A DNA stretch of 64,000 nucleotides from PALSA-1335 sp965231025 (lineage in GTDB: Bacteria > Patescibacteriota > Gracilibacteria > UBA1369): assembly GCA_965231025.1 (NCBI GenBank), contig OZ246407.1, positions 1,364,001 to 1,428,000 of the forward strand. Reading direction: 5' to 3'. Under the pieces are notes generated by a model. It did not search any database. It worked only from the letters and a program-made list of their open reading frames with translations, and was not told the origin of the DNA. Positions 1 through 8,685 of the stretch are shown here, piece after piece. The stretch's first letter is position 1; each line of letters opens with the position of its first letter. The position numbers and the translations under genes were made by a program.

Positions 1-573
1 CCTTTTAAAACCGTAAAAATTGAGTACGCCATCAGCGGAACGACAGAGGGAAAATCGACGGTCATGATCAATGGGGATAAATTGGTTCGTGAGGCGCACA
101 TTGTTTTCCATAAACCAACGGGGGATGAAACCCAGAACAATATGTACATCGACGCGGGACAATATGTGTACAGTGTGGACCTTGATAAAAAGACCGCGAC
201 CATGACAAAAAACCCGCTCTATGATGTGCTGACAAAGGTGGATGCCTCAAAACGTCAGGAGTTTTTGAAGAAAATTGCCGTGGGGATATCCCCGGACGTC
301 GCCGACAACAGGGAGCTGAAGATTGTCACGACGGAAACCGTCGCAGGGCAACAATGTGAAGTATATGAAACGGGTGGATTTGGACAGATTTGTTTATGGA
401 ACGCCGTTCCGTTGAAAACAACCATTTCGATCCCCGATCTCAACCTTACGAATAATACAGTGGCAACCTCCATACAGACGGACGTTGATGTCCCGGACAG
501 CGCGTTTGAGGTGCCGGCGGGAATTACCGTCCAGAAGGTCGGAATCGAAGACGCTTCCACGACTCAGGAGTAA
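1..573 (+). CDS. Secreted-type protein, C-terminal part (5' end outside window)
   Basis: The reading frame is open from base 1, so the start lies upstream of the window; about 190 residues are visible. The protein is rich in beta-prone stretches and reads like a LolA-fold or DUF4412-type periplasmic protein: a segment about a stored molecule state (KSTVMINGDKLV), then a long beta-rich body ending in short acidic residues. No membrane span or catalytic motif is visible in this part. It stops 4 bases before the cysteine desulfurase start, and its last codons carry that gene's ribosome binding site, so the two are probably co-transcribed. The fold assignment is a guess from overall look; only the reading frame is secure. 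Confidence 0.7.
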   Translation, partial: PFKTVKIEYAISGTTEGKSTVMINGDKLVREAHIVFHKPTGDETQNNMYIDAGQYVYSVDLDKKTATMTKNPLYDVLTKVDASKRQEFLKKIAVGISPDVADNRELKIVTTETVAGQQCEVYETGGFGQICLWNAVPLKTTISIPDLNLTNNTVATSIQTDVDVPDSAFEVPAGITVQKVGIEDASTTQE

Positions 574-577
574 AGAC

Positions 578-1912
578 ATGATTTATCTTGACCATGCAGC
601 GGCAACACCGGTGGATCCAAAGGTATGGAAAGCGATGCTCCCCTACTTTGCCGAACGGTTTGCGAACCCATCAAGTATTTATCAGTTTGCGCTTGGCAAC
701 CGGCAGGCTATTGATGACGCCCGAAAACGGGTGGCGGACATACTCGGGTGCAAACCCGGAGAAGTCTACTTTACCGGCGGAGGGACCGAATCCAACAACT
801 GGGCGATATTCGGAGCTACGGCGACGTGCCATCATCGAGCGGATGGGGCCGGAGCTACGGCGGAGCTAAAGCGACGTGCCATCCCCAAGCAGGGGGGGCC
901 GACATGCCATCATCGAGCGGATGGGGCCGGAGCTACGGCGGAGCTAAAGCGACGTGCCATCCCCAAGCAGGGGGGGCCGACATGCCGGGGAAAACACGGA
1001 CACCTTGTCACCTCGGTCATCGAACATCATTCGGTGCTGGGTCCGATGGAAGAACTTGAGCGCGGGGGGTGTGAGGTGACGTATCTTCCCGTGGACGACC
1101 ACGGACACGTCGACATGGAAAAATTGAAAAACGCCATAAATGAAGAAACAACCCTGGTGAGTATCGCCTACGCCAACAACGAAATCGGGACTATTGAAAA
1201 CATCGGGGAGATTGCACTTTTCCTCAACACGCAGGGTGTGCTGTTTCATACCGACGCCTGTCAGGCGGCGGGATCATTGCCTTTAGATGTGGCCACATTG
1301 GGGGTTGATCTCATGACGTTGAATGGGGGCAAAATCTATGGACCAAAGGGATCGGGAATTCTCTACATAAAGGACGGGGTTAAAATCGCGCCCCTGCTCT
1401 ATGGGGGAGGACAGGAACACCGCCAGCGAGCGGGCACGGAAAACGTGCCAGGGATCATCGGATTTGCCGAAGCTTTGGAGATCGCAGATTCCATGCGCCA
1501 AAAAGAGTCCGCGCGCCTCGTCAAGCTCCGCGACGAACTCATACATAGCCTCCAGAAACTTGTTCCGGGCACAAAGCTGAACGGAGACCCCGTCAACCGT
1601 CTTCCGAACAACATCAACGTGAGTTTCGACGGCATAGACGCGGAATCTCTGCTTCTAAGGCTGGATATGGAGGGTATTTGCGCCTCGGCCGGGTCGGCAT
1701 GCACGTCGGGAGCTCTGGAACCCTCTCATGTCCTGATGGCGCTCGGCATCGAAAAAGACCTGGCAAAAAGCAGCATCCGCATGACGCTTGGTCGCGAAAA
1801 CACAGACAACGATATCAGGAAAATCCTCGAAGTTTTGCCTCCAATCGTCCAAGACTTGAGGAAACACCGGAAACCAGGTAAAAAACAGTGCTGCCCCGGG
1901 AATTTGTGCTAG
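578..1912 (+). CDS. Cysteine desulfurase (NifS/IscS family) with in-frame repeat insertion
   Basis: PLP enzyme that takes sulfur from cysteine for Fe-S clusters and tRNA thiolation. The N-terminus (MIYLDHAAATPV), the GGGTESNN cofactor loop, the HHSVL histidine region, the lysine region NGGKIYGPKGSG and the catalytic cysteine loop SAGSACTSG followed by LEPSHVL are all present. The start at 578 has AGGAG upstream. Two oddities stand out. Residues 84-109 and 110-135 are a perfect 26-residue tandem repeat where the family normally has a short link between the TESNN helix and RGKH. The residue before the PLP lysine is Gly rather than the usual His. No IscU or SufE partner is adjacent. Length is 444 residues, about 50 more than usual because of the insertion. 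Confidence 0.93.
   Translation: MIYLDHAAATPVDPKVWKAMLPYFAERFANPSSIYQFALGNRQAIDDARKRVADILGCKPGEVYFTGGGTESNNWAIFGATATCHHRADGAGATAELKRRAIPKQGGPTCHHRADGAGATAELKRRAIPKQGGPTCRGKHGHLVTSVIEHHSVLGPMEELERGGCEVTYLPVDDHGHVDMEKLKNAINEETTLVSIAYANNEIGTIENIGEIALFLNTQGVLFHTDACQAAGSLPLDVATLGVDLMTLNGGKIYGPKGSGILYIKDGVKIAPLLYGGGQEHRQRAGTENVPGIIGFAEALEIADSMRQKESARLVKLRDELIHSLQKLVPGTKLNGDPVNRLPNNINVSFDGIDAESLLLRLDMEGICASAGSACTSGALEPSHVLMALGIEKDLAKSSIRMTLGRENTDNDIRKILEVLPPIVQDLRKHRKPGKKQCCPGNLC
827..982 (+). repeat. Two in-frame tandem copies of a 78-bp unit inside the cysteine desulfurase gene
   Basis: Copies at 827-904 and 905-982 look identical and keep the reading frame, because 78 is 26 codons. A partial third start (TGCC) follows at 983. 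The unit is GC-rich and can fold on itself: GGATGG near its start pairs with CCATCC later. It starts CGAGCGG, carries an internal hairpin and ends near AAGCAGG...GGCCGA. This resembles the layout of the two intergenic elements at 38979-39123 and 41979-42130, although sequence identity is weak. Confidence 0.9.
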
Positions 1913-1932
1913 ACTGGGCTCTCCACTATAAT
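1904..1932 (+). promoter_or_regulatory. Promoter of RNase Y gene
   Basis: TTGTGC (1904-1909), 17-bp spacer, TATAAT (1927-1932). It overlaps the 3' end of the cysteine desulfurase gene. The predicted transcript start near 1939 is only about 3 bases before the ATG at 1942. Confidence 0.65.
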
Positions 1933-1941
1933 AACAGGGCT

Positions 1942-3492
1942 ATGGACGAACTTACACAGATCATTCTCGCTATTGGAGCCGTCATACTGGGTTTTGGCCT
2001 CGGGTACACCGTGCTGAGGTCCAGAAAAGGCGTACACCTGGAGTCGTACCAGAAAAAAGCCCAGGACCTGCTGGAGAAAAGCAGGCATGAGGCCGATACC
2101 ATCAAGGAAAGCAACCAGAAAAGGGTGCAGGAAATCTCATCCTATATGGTCGATTTTGAAGAAAAAAACAAACTCCAGTGTGAAAAACTGGAAAAACTGA
2201 TCATTTCCAAGGAAGAACAGCTCCAGGGGAAGGATGTTAAAGCACAGGAATCCCAGGCAAAAGTCAACGAAGAGGCCCAAAGGGTTGAGGATTTGAAGGC
2301 CGCCATGAAGCAGTTGGAACAGGATCTTCTCAAAAAACTTCTGGCAAAAACGGGACAACACCTGGAAGATGCAAAAAACGAGGTGATCAACGAACTCCAG
2401 CGGGATCTGGAACTTGAACAGGAAGATAAACTCCGCAAATACGAAGAGTATCTCAAGGAAGAAAAGGTGCGCATGGCGAAAGACATGATCACATCGGTCA
2501 TCCAGCGCTATTCCGCGCCGACGTCCGTCGACAAAAAAAGCACCGCCATCGAAGTCTCCCGCGACGAAGCCAAGGGCAAAGTGCTCGGACGCAACGCGGA
2601 AAACATACTCCTTTTGGAAGAGCTTACCGGGACCGACATCATTTTTAACGACGCCCCGAACACCATCATCGTTTCCTGTTTCGATCTTGTCCGTCGGCAC
2701 ATCGCCCGCGAAACGATCATGAAAATTCTCAAGGAAAAGGCGGTGACGGCGGCAAAAGTCCGTGAAAAACACGCGGAAGCCACCCGTGAAACGGAGCGTA
2801 CGCTCATCAGAATCGGCAGGGACACGGTGAAAATGCTCGGACTTGATGTCCGCAACTTTCCGGAAGATTTCATGAGGGTCATTGGCAGACTCAAATTCCG
2901 TACCAGTTACGGGCAGAATATTTTGAAACACTCTTTTGAAGTCGGATACTTCACCCTCATGCTCGGAGGAGAGCTGAACCTGGACATGACGACCTGCAAA
3001 ATCGGCGGGTTCTTCCACGATCTCGGGAAGGCGATCGACCAGGAGGTGGGCGGATCGCACGACGTATTGACGAGGGAAATTATGGAGAAATACACATTCT
3101 CCGAAGACGAAATCCACGCGGCCTGGGCGCATCATGATGCCGTTCCCCAAAGGACCGCTGAAGCTATGCTGGTAAAGGCCGGGGACGCTATCTCCGCGGG
3201 TCGCCCGGGAGCCCGCCAGGAATCCATCGAAAAATATATCGAACGCATCCAGGCGATTGAAAAAATATCCAGCTCATACGAGGGCGTCAGCAAAACTTTC
3301 GCCATCTCGGCCGGACGCGAAGTCCGCGTGATGGTAGACCCACAGCAGATGAATGACGGACAGCTTTTGCCTCTGGCAAAAAGTATCGCCAGCGACATCC
3401 AGTCAAACGTGGCGTATCCCGGTAAGATCAAAGTGAACGTTATCCGCCGCACGAAAAACGTCGATTACGCCAAAAAAGAATTTACCAAATAA
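1942..3492 (+). CDS. rny: Ribonuclease Y
   Basis: Membrane-anchored endoribonuclease that starts mRNA decay. A hydrophobic anchor lies at about residues 5-24. It is followed by a long charged coiled coil (about 30-180), a KH RNA-binding domain with the GKVLGRNAEN loop, and an HD-type metal-dependent nuclease domain with HSFEVGYF and FHDLGKA (His-Asp pair), then a C-terminal region as in the family. The length of 516 residues is typical. An upstream in-frame codon at 1888 exists, but the promoter TATAAT lies between it and 1942, so 1942 is the better start. The thioredoxin-reductase-like gene begins 5 bases after the stop, suggesting one transcript. Confidence 0.95.
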   Translation: MDELTQIILAIGAVILGFGLGYTVLRSRKGVHLESYQKKAQDLLEKSRHEADTIKESNQKRVQEISSYMVDFEEKNKLQCEKLEKLIISKEEQLQGKDVKAQESQAKVNEEAQRVEDLKAAMKQLEQDLLKKLLAKTGQHLEDAKNEVINELQRDLELEQEDKLRKYEEYLKEEKVRMAKDMITSVIQRYSAPTSVDKKSTAIEVSRDEAKGKVLGRNAENILLLEELTGTDIIFNDAPNTIIVSCFDLVRRHIARETIMKILKEKAVTAAKVREKHAEATRETERTLIRIGRDTVKMLGLDVRNFPEDFMRVIGRLKFRTSYGQNILKHSFEVGYFTLMLGGELNLDMTTCKIGGFFHDLGKAIDQEVGGSHDVLTREIMEKYTFSEDEIHAAWAHHDAVPQRTAEAMLVKAGDAISAGRPGARQESIEKYIERIQAIEKISSSYEGVSKTFAISAGREVRVMVDPQQMNDGQLLPLAKSIASDIQSNVAYPGKIKVNVIRRTKNVDYAKKEFTK

Positions 3493-3497
3493 ACAGT

Positions 3498-4424
3498 ATG
3501 GAAACGAATACCTGCGATGTAGCGATTATTGGCTGCGGGCCGGGCGGATTGAGTGCCGCCATCTATACGGCGCGTGCGCAGCTCAAAACCATCGTTTTCG
3601 GGGACTACAAAAAGAGTAATCTCTATAAATCCCACATTATCGCCAACTACCTCGGATTCCCCGAACCGGTCACGGGACCTTTTTTAGCCGAGAGGGGCGT
3701 CGAACAGGCAAAGAAATTCGGAGCGGATATCATCCCCCACGAAATCGTCCACCTGGGCATGAATGAAGACGGCACGTTCAGTGTGAAAGACGACAAAAAA
3801 ACGCACTATACCGCCAAAACCGTGATCATCGCCACGGGGCAAAGCTACGCGCTGAGCGGCATAAAAAACGAAAGGGAACTCACGGGCAAAGGCGTTTCCT
3901 ACTGCGTGGTCTGCGACGGATTTTTCTTCAGGGACAAGAACGTGGTCGTCATCGGCAACGGCAACTACGCGGGAGAAGAGGCCCTCCAGCTGTTGAACTA
4001 CACGAAAAATATTACCGTCCTCAGCCATGGCAAAGAGTTCGAGTTTTCGCACGAAATGAAAAAAGACCTGGAGGCGAACAACATTACGCTCCAGAAAACG
4101 CCGCGCATCAAGGAAATAACCGGCAACGGCAAGGCGGAAAAGCTCATCCTGGCCGACGGGGGCGAAATACTCACCCACGGGGTCTTTATGGCCGTGGGGG
4201 TTGCCGGAGCCACGGCGTTCGCCAAAAAACTCGGCCTGGAGATGGAAAACTACTACATCAAAGTCAATCACGACGGCAAAACCAATATTCCCGGGATTTT
4301 TGCCGCCGGAGACTGCACGGGCTCCCCGGCCCAAATGGCCACCAGCGTGGGCAACGGTTGTAATGCGGCCCTAAGTGCGATAAAATTGCTCAGAGGTGCC
4401 AAAGTCTACATCCAATATAACTAA
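3498..4424 (+). CDS. Thioredoxin reductase-like FAD-dependent oxidoreductase
   Basis: Flavoprotein of the thioredoxin reductase family, 308 residues. The FAD-binding GCGPGGLSAA motif is at residues 12-21, the redox pair CVVC is at C136 and C139, and the C-terminal FAD motif AAGDCTG is present. The NAD(P)H-binding Rossmann motif is unusual: GNGNYAGEEA instead of the common GGGDSA. The arginine pair that normally binds the NADPH phosphate (HRR) is absent; the region reads VLSHGKEF. This suggests that the electron donor may not be NADPH, as in ferredoxin- or unknown-donor types. It lies between rny and a YtxH-like gene on the same strand, with tight spacing. Confidence 0.88.
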   Translation: METNTCDVAIIGCGPGGLSAAIYTARAQLKTIVFGDYKKSNLYKSHIIANYLGFPEPVTGPFLAERGVEQAKKFGADIIPHEIVHLGMNEDGTFSVKDDKKTHYTAKTVIIATGQSYALSGIKNERELTGKGVSYCVVCDGFFFRDKNVVVIGNGNYAGEEALQLLNYTKNITVLSHGKEFEFSHEMKKDLEANNITLQKTPRIKEITGNGKAEKLILADGGEILTHGVFMAVGVAGATAFAKKLGLEMENYYIKVNHDGKTNIPGIFAAGDCTGSPAQMATSVGNGCNAALSAIKLLRGAKVYIQYN

Positions 4425-4431
4425 CCATCCC

Positions 4432-4824
4432 ATGTTCGGATTCGGAAAAAAGAAAAACCAGGAGAAGGGAAAGAAAAAATCGAAACTCGACAAGCTCATC
4501 ATGGGAGCCATCGTGGGAGGCGCCGTCGGTTCGGTGATCGGTATGAGTATTGCCCCTCACAAGGGGAAGGAAACCCGCGACATCATCGCCCAAAAAGGGA
4601 AAGAGATCATCAAAAAAGGGCAGGAATCGCTTGAAAAACTCACCGATGCGGCCGGTCATGGACACGCCTCGGAGACCGCCGATGAAGTAATTCAAGAGGC
4701 AAAACACCAGAAAAAAAAGCTTCTCGCGAAAATCGCGGACCGCATCTTCGGCCGCAGCAAAAAGGTCAAAAAAGACCTCCTGAAGGACAAAGATTTCAAA
4801 AAAATCCCGAACGAAGTGGAGTAA
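4432..4824 (+). CDS. YtxH-like small membrane-associated protein
   Basis: A 130-residue protein with a lysine-rich N-terminus (GKKKNQEKGKKKSK), one glycine-rich hydrophobic segment at about residues 22-42 (MGAIVGGAVGSVIGMSIAP) followed by HKGKETRD, then a charged, coiled-coil-like tail. This layout matches the YtxH/general-stress family, whose molecular role is poorly known. The ATG at 4432 comes 7 bases after the trxB-like stop and fits the family better than the upstream in-frame codon, which would overlap trxB. It closes the rny operon; the next gene has its own promoter. Confidence 0.75.
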   Translation: MFGFGKKKNQEKGKKKSKLDKLIMGAIVGGAVGSVIGMSIAPHKGKETRDIIAQKGKEIIKKGQESLEKLTDAAGHGHASETADEVIQEAKHQKKKLLAKIADRIFGRSKKVKKDLLKDKDFKKIPNEVE

Positions 4825-4892
4825 TTTCCAGTCAGGCCGGACGGGAAGAGCCAAGCTCAGGCGCACGGCCAATGCTTTTTGAGCAAATATCC

Positions 4893-4921
4893 TTTCACAA
4901 AAGGGAATTTTTATTTATAAT
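4893..4921 (+). promoter_or_regulatory. Promoter of the VanW-family gene
   Basis: TTTCAC (4893-4898), 17-bp spacer, TATAAT (4916-4921). Predicted transcript start near 4928, 26 bases before the ATG. Confidence 0.55.
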
Positions 4922-4953
4922 CTGAATCCCCGAATATATCTCAATACGGGCTT

Positions 4954-6939
4954 ATGAGTAAGAAAAAGAAAGAATCCGCAACAAAACCGGCCCCGAAAAC
5001 GCCGGCTCCGATGCTCGAAGAAAAGCAGGGTTTTTTGAAGAAAGCACAGTCCTTTGCGGAATCAATGGTCTCGCCACAGCTCAAAAAAGACCTGAAGGGT
5101 TTTGGAGCCATCGCCCTTATCATTGTTCCGGGAATCCTGGTGGCATCCGCGGCGCTCGTGGGAACGGACATGCTTTTACACGGACGCGTCATGCCAAGAA
5201 CCTCCATCGCAAACAACGAAGTCGGTTTTGTGTACAACGGCGAAGCCGCGGTCACGCTCCAGCGGGCGGCGGAAAAATACCTCAAAACCCCGTTAAATAT
5301 CACGGTCGGCGGCGCAAAAACGGAAGTGACTCCGGAAGAACTCGGAGTCCAGTTCTCCCTGCCGCAAAGCCTCATTTCACTCCCCACGTACGACTTCAGA
5401 AGCAATTCGGTACTGTCGCTGGCCTTGGCGTCCATCGCCGAAAAAAAAGCCGTTCCGTTCATGACGTTCGATTCCGGGAAAGTCCAGAACGTGATCGAAC
5501 AAAAACTGGATCTCAAGAAATTCAGGGCACAGAATGCCCACATAGAATTTGATAAAAAAACGCCGACCGTGCTTGCCGAAATCCCAGGGAAAGCCATCGA
5601 CAAAGAACAGCTGACCAGAGGCCTTAAACGGAGCATCAAAAATATGGAGGCCATCTCCCTCAATCTGGCCCTTCTGGATGAAAAACCCCTCATAACGGCC
5701 GAGGATCTCGAACCGCAAAAAGAGTTCGTTGCGAACGCGGTAAAAACTCCGCTCACACTCCTCTACGAAGGCCGGCAGTGGAAATTCGACCCTTCAAAAC
5801 ATCTTGAAGCCATCACCTTCACCCAGAGTCCCACGGTGACCCTCAAGAGCCTGGACTGGACGCTTCCGATCACCCTGCGCAACGACCAGGTCGTCACGAC
5901 GTCCCCATACGTGGCGCTTTCCGAAAATCCCAACATGATATTGGATGAGGAAAAGGTGAAAGAGTTTTTTGAAACCGAAATTATTTCCAAGATTGAACGG
6001 CCGACATCGGACGTCAAAATCTTGACCGATGAAAAGAAAAACATCGTCATCGAGGGAAAAGGGCAAAACGGGATAAAAGTTTCCCGTGAAGGGCTTGTCG
6101 CAAGCCTGAATCTGGCTTTGAGCAAAGACATAAGGCGCGTTAAAGTGCCGGCCCTTGAGGAAAAAGCGAACGTTACGGTATCGGAAGATTTGCAGTCGCT
6201 TGGGATCAAAAACCTTATCGCGACCGGGCATTCGGCCTTCGCGGGCTCCCATACCGGAAGAATAACGAACATCAAAGTCGGTGTCAGCAAATACAACGGA
6301 CTGCTGATCAAACAGGGAGAGACATTTTCATTCAACGACCATTTGGGCGAGGTTGATGGGGCGCATGGGTTCGTTCCGGAACTCGTCATTAAAGCCGAGG
6401 GCACCGTTCCCGAATTCGGAGGCGGACTTTGCCAGGTATCTTCAACAATGTACCGTGCCGCACTGTTTGCGGGCTTCCCGATTGTTGAAAGGTCCGCGCA
6501 TTCATACGCGGTCTCCTACTACGCCCAGGTTTTGGGATACGGACTTGATGCCACCATTTACCCCGGAGTTCACGACATCAAATTTATCAATGACTCCCCC
6601 GCCGCCGTGGTTGTTCAGGCATATACGGAAGGAGATCAGGCCTATTTCAAATTTTATGGTACCGACGACGGGCGCAAAGTACGCCTGGAAGGGCCGTACC
6701 AGGGAAACTACCGGTCTCCCGGCCCGGCAAAGGTCGTGGAAAGCGACAAGCTGGCCCCCGGGGCCAGAAAACAGGTTGAAATCAACCACACCGGCTTCGA
6801 CGTGACCTGGTACCGCTACATCGTAAAAGACAACAATGAGTTAAAGGAAACACTCTTTACCCGATACCACGCCATTCCCGCCAAAGTCATGGTTGGACGG
6901 GGAGCCCCTGCGGTTCAGGCATCGGTGCCAAGCACCTAA
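4954..6939 (+). CDS. VanW family protein with peptidoglycan-binding-like repeats
   Basis: Envelope protein of 661 residues. A lysine-rich cytoplasmic N-terminus is followed by one membrane span at about residues 50-72. A long extracytoplasmic region then carries two YoaR/PG_binding_4-like modules (each with a long alternating beta/helix pattern), and the C-terminal VanW domain has FSFNDHLG, EFGGGLCQVSSTMYRAAL and ERSAHSYAV. VanW-domain proteins are common in Gram-positives and CPR; their activity is not established, and a cell-wall role is assumed. The gene stands alone with its own promoter. It is followed by the convergent TPR gene, whose stop is only 5 bases away. Confidence 0.88.
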   Translation: MSKKKKESATKPAPKTPAPMLEEKQGFLKKAQSFAESMVSPQLKKDLKGFGAIALIIVPGILVASAALVGTDMLLHGRVMPRTSIANNEVGFVYNGEAAVTLQRAAEKYLKTPLNITVGGAKTEVTPEELGVQFSLPQSLISLPTYDFRSNSVLSLALASIAEKKAVPFMTFDSGKVQNVIEQKLDLKKFRAQNAHIEFDKKTPTVLAEIPGKAIDKEQLTRGLKRSIKNMEAISLNLALLDEKPLITAEDLEPQKEFVANAVKTPLTLLYEGRQWKFDPSKHLEAITFTQSPTVTLKSLDWTLPITLRNDQVVTTSPYVALSENPNMILDEEKVKEFFETEIISKIERPTSDVKILTDEKKNIVIEGKGQNGIKVSREGLVASLNLALSKDIRRVKVPALEEKANVTVSEDLQSLGIKNLIATGHSAFAGSHTGRITNIKVGVSKYNGLLIKQGETFSFNDHLGEVDGAHGFVPELVIKAEGTVPEFGGGLCQVSSTMYRAALFAGFPIVERSAHSYAVSYYAQVLGYGLDATIYPGVHDIKFINDSPAAVVVQAYTEGDQAYFKFYGTDDGRKVRLEGPYQGNYRSPGPAKVVESDKLAPGARKQVEINHTGFDVTWYRYIVKDNNELKETLFTRYHAIPAKVMVGRGAPAVQASVPST

Positions 6940-6944
6940 AACAT

Positions 6945-7757
6945 CTATTTTTCTCCCTCTTTGGACGCCCCCTTTTGCTTAGACGCGGCCGGGGATTTTC
7001 CCAGCATCTCTTTGGCCATCTCGTTATCGGGGTATGCGGCAAGAATTTCCGCGAGGAGCGAACGTGCGTCATCGATCATTCCCGAGCCGGAATACACCTG
7101 AACGAGCGTCAGCAGATAGTCAATGTTCTGGGGGTCCATGTCAATGGCCTTTTTAAAATGTGTCAGGGCTTCTTCAAGCTCTCCAAGCTCATGAAGAACC
7201 TGGGCCAGGCTGAAGAATCTTCCCGGGCGTGACGCGTCGAGCTCAATGGCCTTTTGGTAGTTGGCCTTCGCCCCCTCAAGTTTCTTCTGCTGGTACAGCG
7301 CGACGGCAAGGTTACTCAGATAGACGGGGTCGTTCTGAGCGCTCATGATCAGTTTCTGGTACATCATTTCCGCTTTTCCGAACTGCCCCTGGTGCAGATA
7401 CAACAGCCCCAGGCGATGGTAAGCTTCGACATTGCTGGGATCGAGGGACAGACACTGGATCAGCAACTGCTCGCCGTGTTTGAGGTCCCCCTTGGCAAGA
7501 ACGGCCTCGGCTTTTTTGAGCATCATTCCGCCTTTTGCGGCCTTTTTGGCGTCAATCGTGGAGCGTTCGGGAATCATCTCTTCGACGGTCAATTCCAGTC
7601 CGCCCTTTTCTTTATGAATATGCAGCAAATCAAGTACCCCTTTTCTTTTCGACAGAAGGGAAAAAGCGGCGACCCCTTTTTCCACCAGCATATACCGGCG
7701 TAAGAATATCGATCCCAGGATCAGCACCCCCACGATGATAATAATCAGTTGAATCAT
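6945..7757 (-). CDS. Membrane-anchored tetratricopeptide repeat protein
   Basis: A 270-residue protein. The N-terminal span at residues 2-21 (IIIIVGVLILGSIFL) is followed by a linker and then at least four TPR units at about residues 85-240, for example the units beginning AYHRLGLLYLHQGQFGKAE and VYLSNLAVALYQQKKLEGA. TPRs serve as protein-docking surfaces; the partner is unknown. The tail is lysine-rich. It is the last gene of the murF-holB-TPR unit: its start overlaps the holB stop by 4 bases, which implies translational coupling. Confidence 0.85.
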   Translation of the reverse strand: MIQLIIIIVGVLILGSIFLRRYMLVEKGVAAFSLLSKRKGVLDLLHIHKEKGGLELTVEEMIPERSTIDAKKAAKGGMMLKKAEAVLAKGDLKHGEQLLIQCLSLDPSNVEAYHRLGLLYLHQGQFGKAEMMYQKLIMSAQNDPVYLSNLAVALYQQKKLEGAKANYQKAIELDASRPGRFFSLAQVLHELGELEEALTHFKKAIDMDPQNIDYLLTLVQVYSGSGMIDDARSLLAEILAAYPDNEMAKEMLGKSPAASKQKGASKEGEK

Positions 7758-8683
7758 GTCTGAAGCATTAAATGTTCAAAAAGAAGACGGGCGTTCACGT
7801 TGCGTTTCTGCAGCCTCAGGGACTGCTGGGTCTGTTTGATGACATTGAGGGTATTGTGGATTTTCTCCGGAGAGCCGCCGTGTTCGGCCTCATCGAGCAT
7901 TGTATACCGTAACGCCAAAAGGAAAATATCAAAAAACTCGGTGAACAGTTTTTCATCCTGCGTGACGGTTGCCACCAGCGAGAATTTATCGACGATGTCC
8001 CCCTGTTGGAGAATGGTTCTCACTTTGCCGAACAGCTCCCGTACGGCCAGAAAATCTTCCTGGTTCTCCGTAAAAAGAACTGCGCGCCCCGGCAGTCCGT
8101 AGGAAAGATCCGCGATGGTCTGCAGTTTCTCCGCGGGTTCGAAAGGGTATTTTTCCTGAAGGAATTTCAGGATTTCAGCCGGAAGCACGCTCTGAAATTT
8201 CATCATGCGCAAGCGGGAAATGACCGTCGGCAAAAGATCCTCGGGAGCGCTGCTGGTAAAAAGAAACAGCACCCTGGAACCGGGTTCCTCCAGCGTTTTT
8301 AAAAGAGCGTTCGCGGCCTCAAGGGTCATCCTCTCGATATTTTGCACCAAAAAGATTTTATATTTTCCCGGCGTCGTGGTGGCAAGGCGCGCCAGAGTGT
8401 TGCGCATCGTTTCAATCTTGATCGTTTCACCGTCATCGGCGAGCTCGATCGTGTCCTGGTGGTAGTTTTTTTCAATGTTAATGCAGATCCCACAAATCCC
8501 GCAGCCGTTTTTTTCACACTGCAGCATGGTGGCCAGCCTCTTGGCCAGGGTATGTTTCCCGATATGGGGCGGACCGGTAAAAAGATACGCGTGGGGAAGG
8601 GTGCCGTTCTTCAAATCCTGTTCCAGCGCGCGGAGCTGTTTCTTGTGGCCCATAATCCCCCAGTTGTACGTGAAATCGGTCAT
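7754..8683 (-). CDS. holB: DNA polymerase III delta' subunit (clamp-loader AAA+ protein)
   Basis: Clamp-loader subunit needed to load the sliding clamp at the replication fork. AAA+ fold: a P-loop-like GPPHIGKHTLAKR at about residues 37-49, a zinc-binding cluster CEKNGCGICGIC at about 55-66, the LLKTLEEP motif and sensor-1 region TSSAPEDLLPTVISR, then a helical collar domain. Length (309) is normal. It ends in TGA, which overlaps the ATG of the next gene, evidence that TGA is a stop here. It lies 2 bases downstream of murF. Confidence 0.9.
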   Translation of the reverse strand: MTDFTYNWGIMGHKKQLRALEQDLKNGTLPHAYLFTGPPHIGKHTLAKRLATMLQCEKNGCGICGICINIEKNYHQDTIELADDGETIKIETMRNTLARLATTTPGKYKIFLVQNIERMTLEAANALLKTLEEPGSRVLFLFTSSAPEDLLPTVISRLRMMKFQSVLPAEILKFLQEKYPFEPAEKLQTIADLSYGLPGRAVLFTENQEDFLAVRELFGKVRTILQQGDIVDKFSLVATVTQDEKLFTEFFDIFLLALRYTMLDEAEHGGSPEKIHNTLNVIKQTQQSLRLQKRNVNARLLFEHLMLQT

Positions 8684-8685
8684 GG

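Noticed and set aside
485..577. Upstream extension of the cysteine desulfurase frame
   Set aside because: The added 31 residues overlap the preceding gene and do not match the family; the ATG at 578 has a ribosome binding site.
2137..3150. Minus-strand open frame (337 codons) over rny
   Set aside because: It lies wholly within a certain RNase Y gene and has a Phe/Leu-rich antisense composition.
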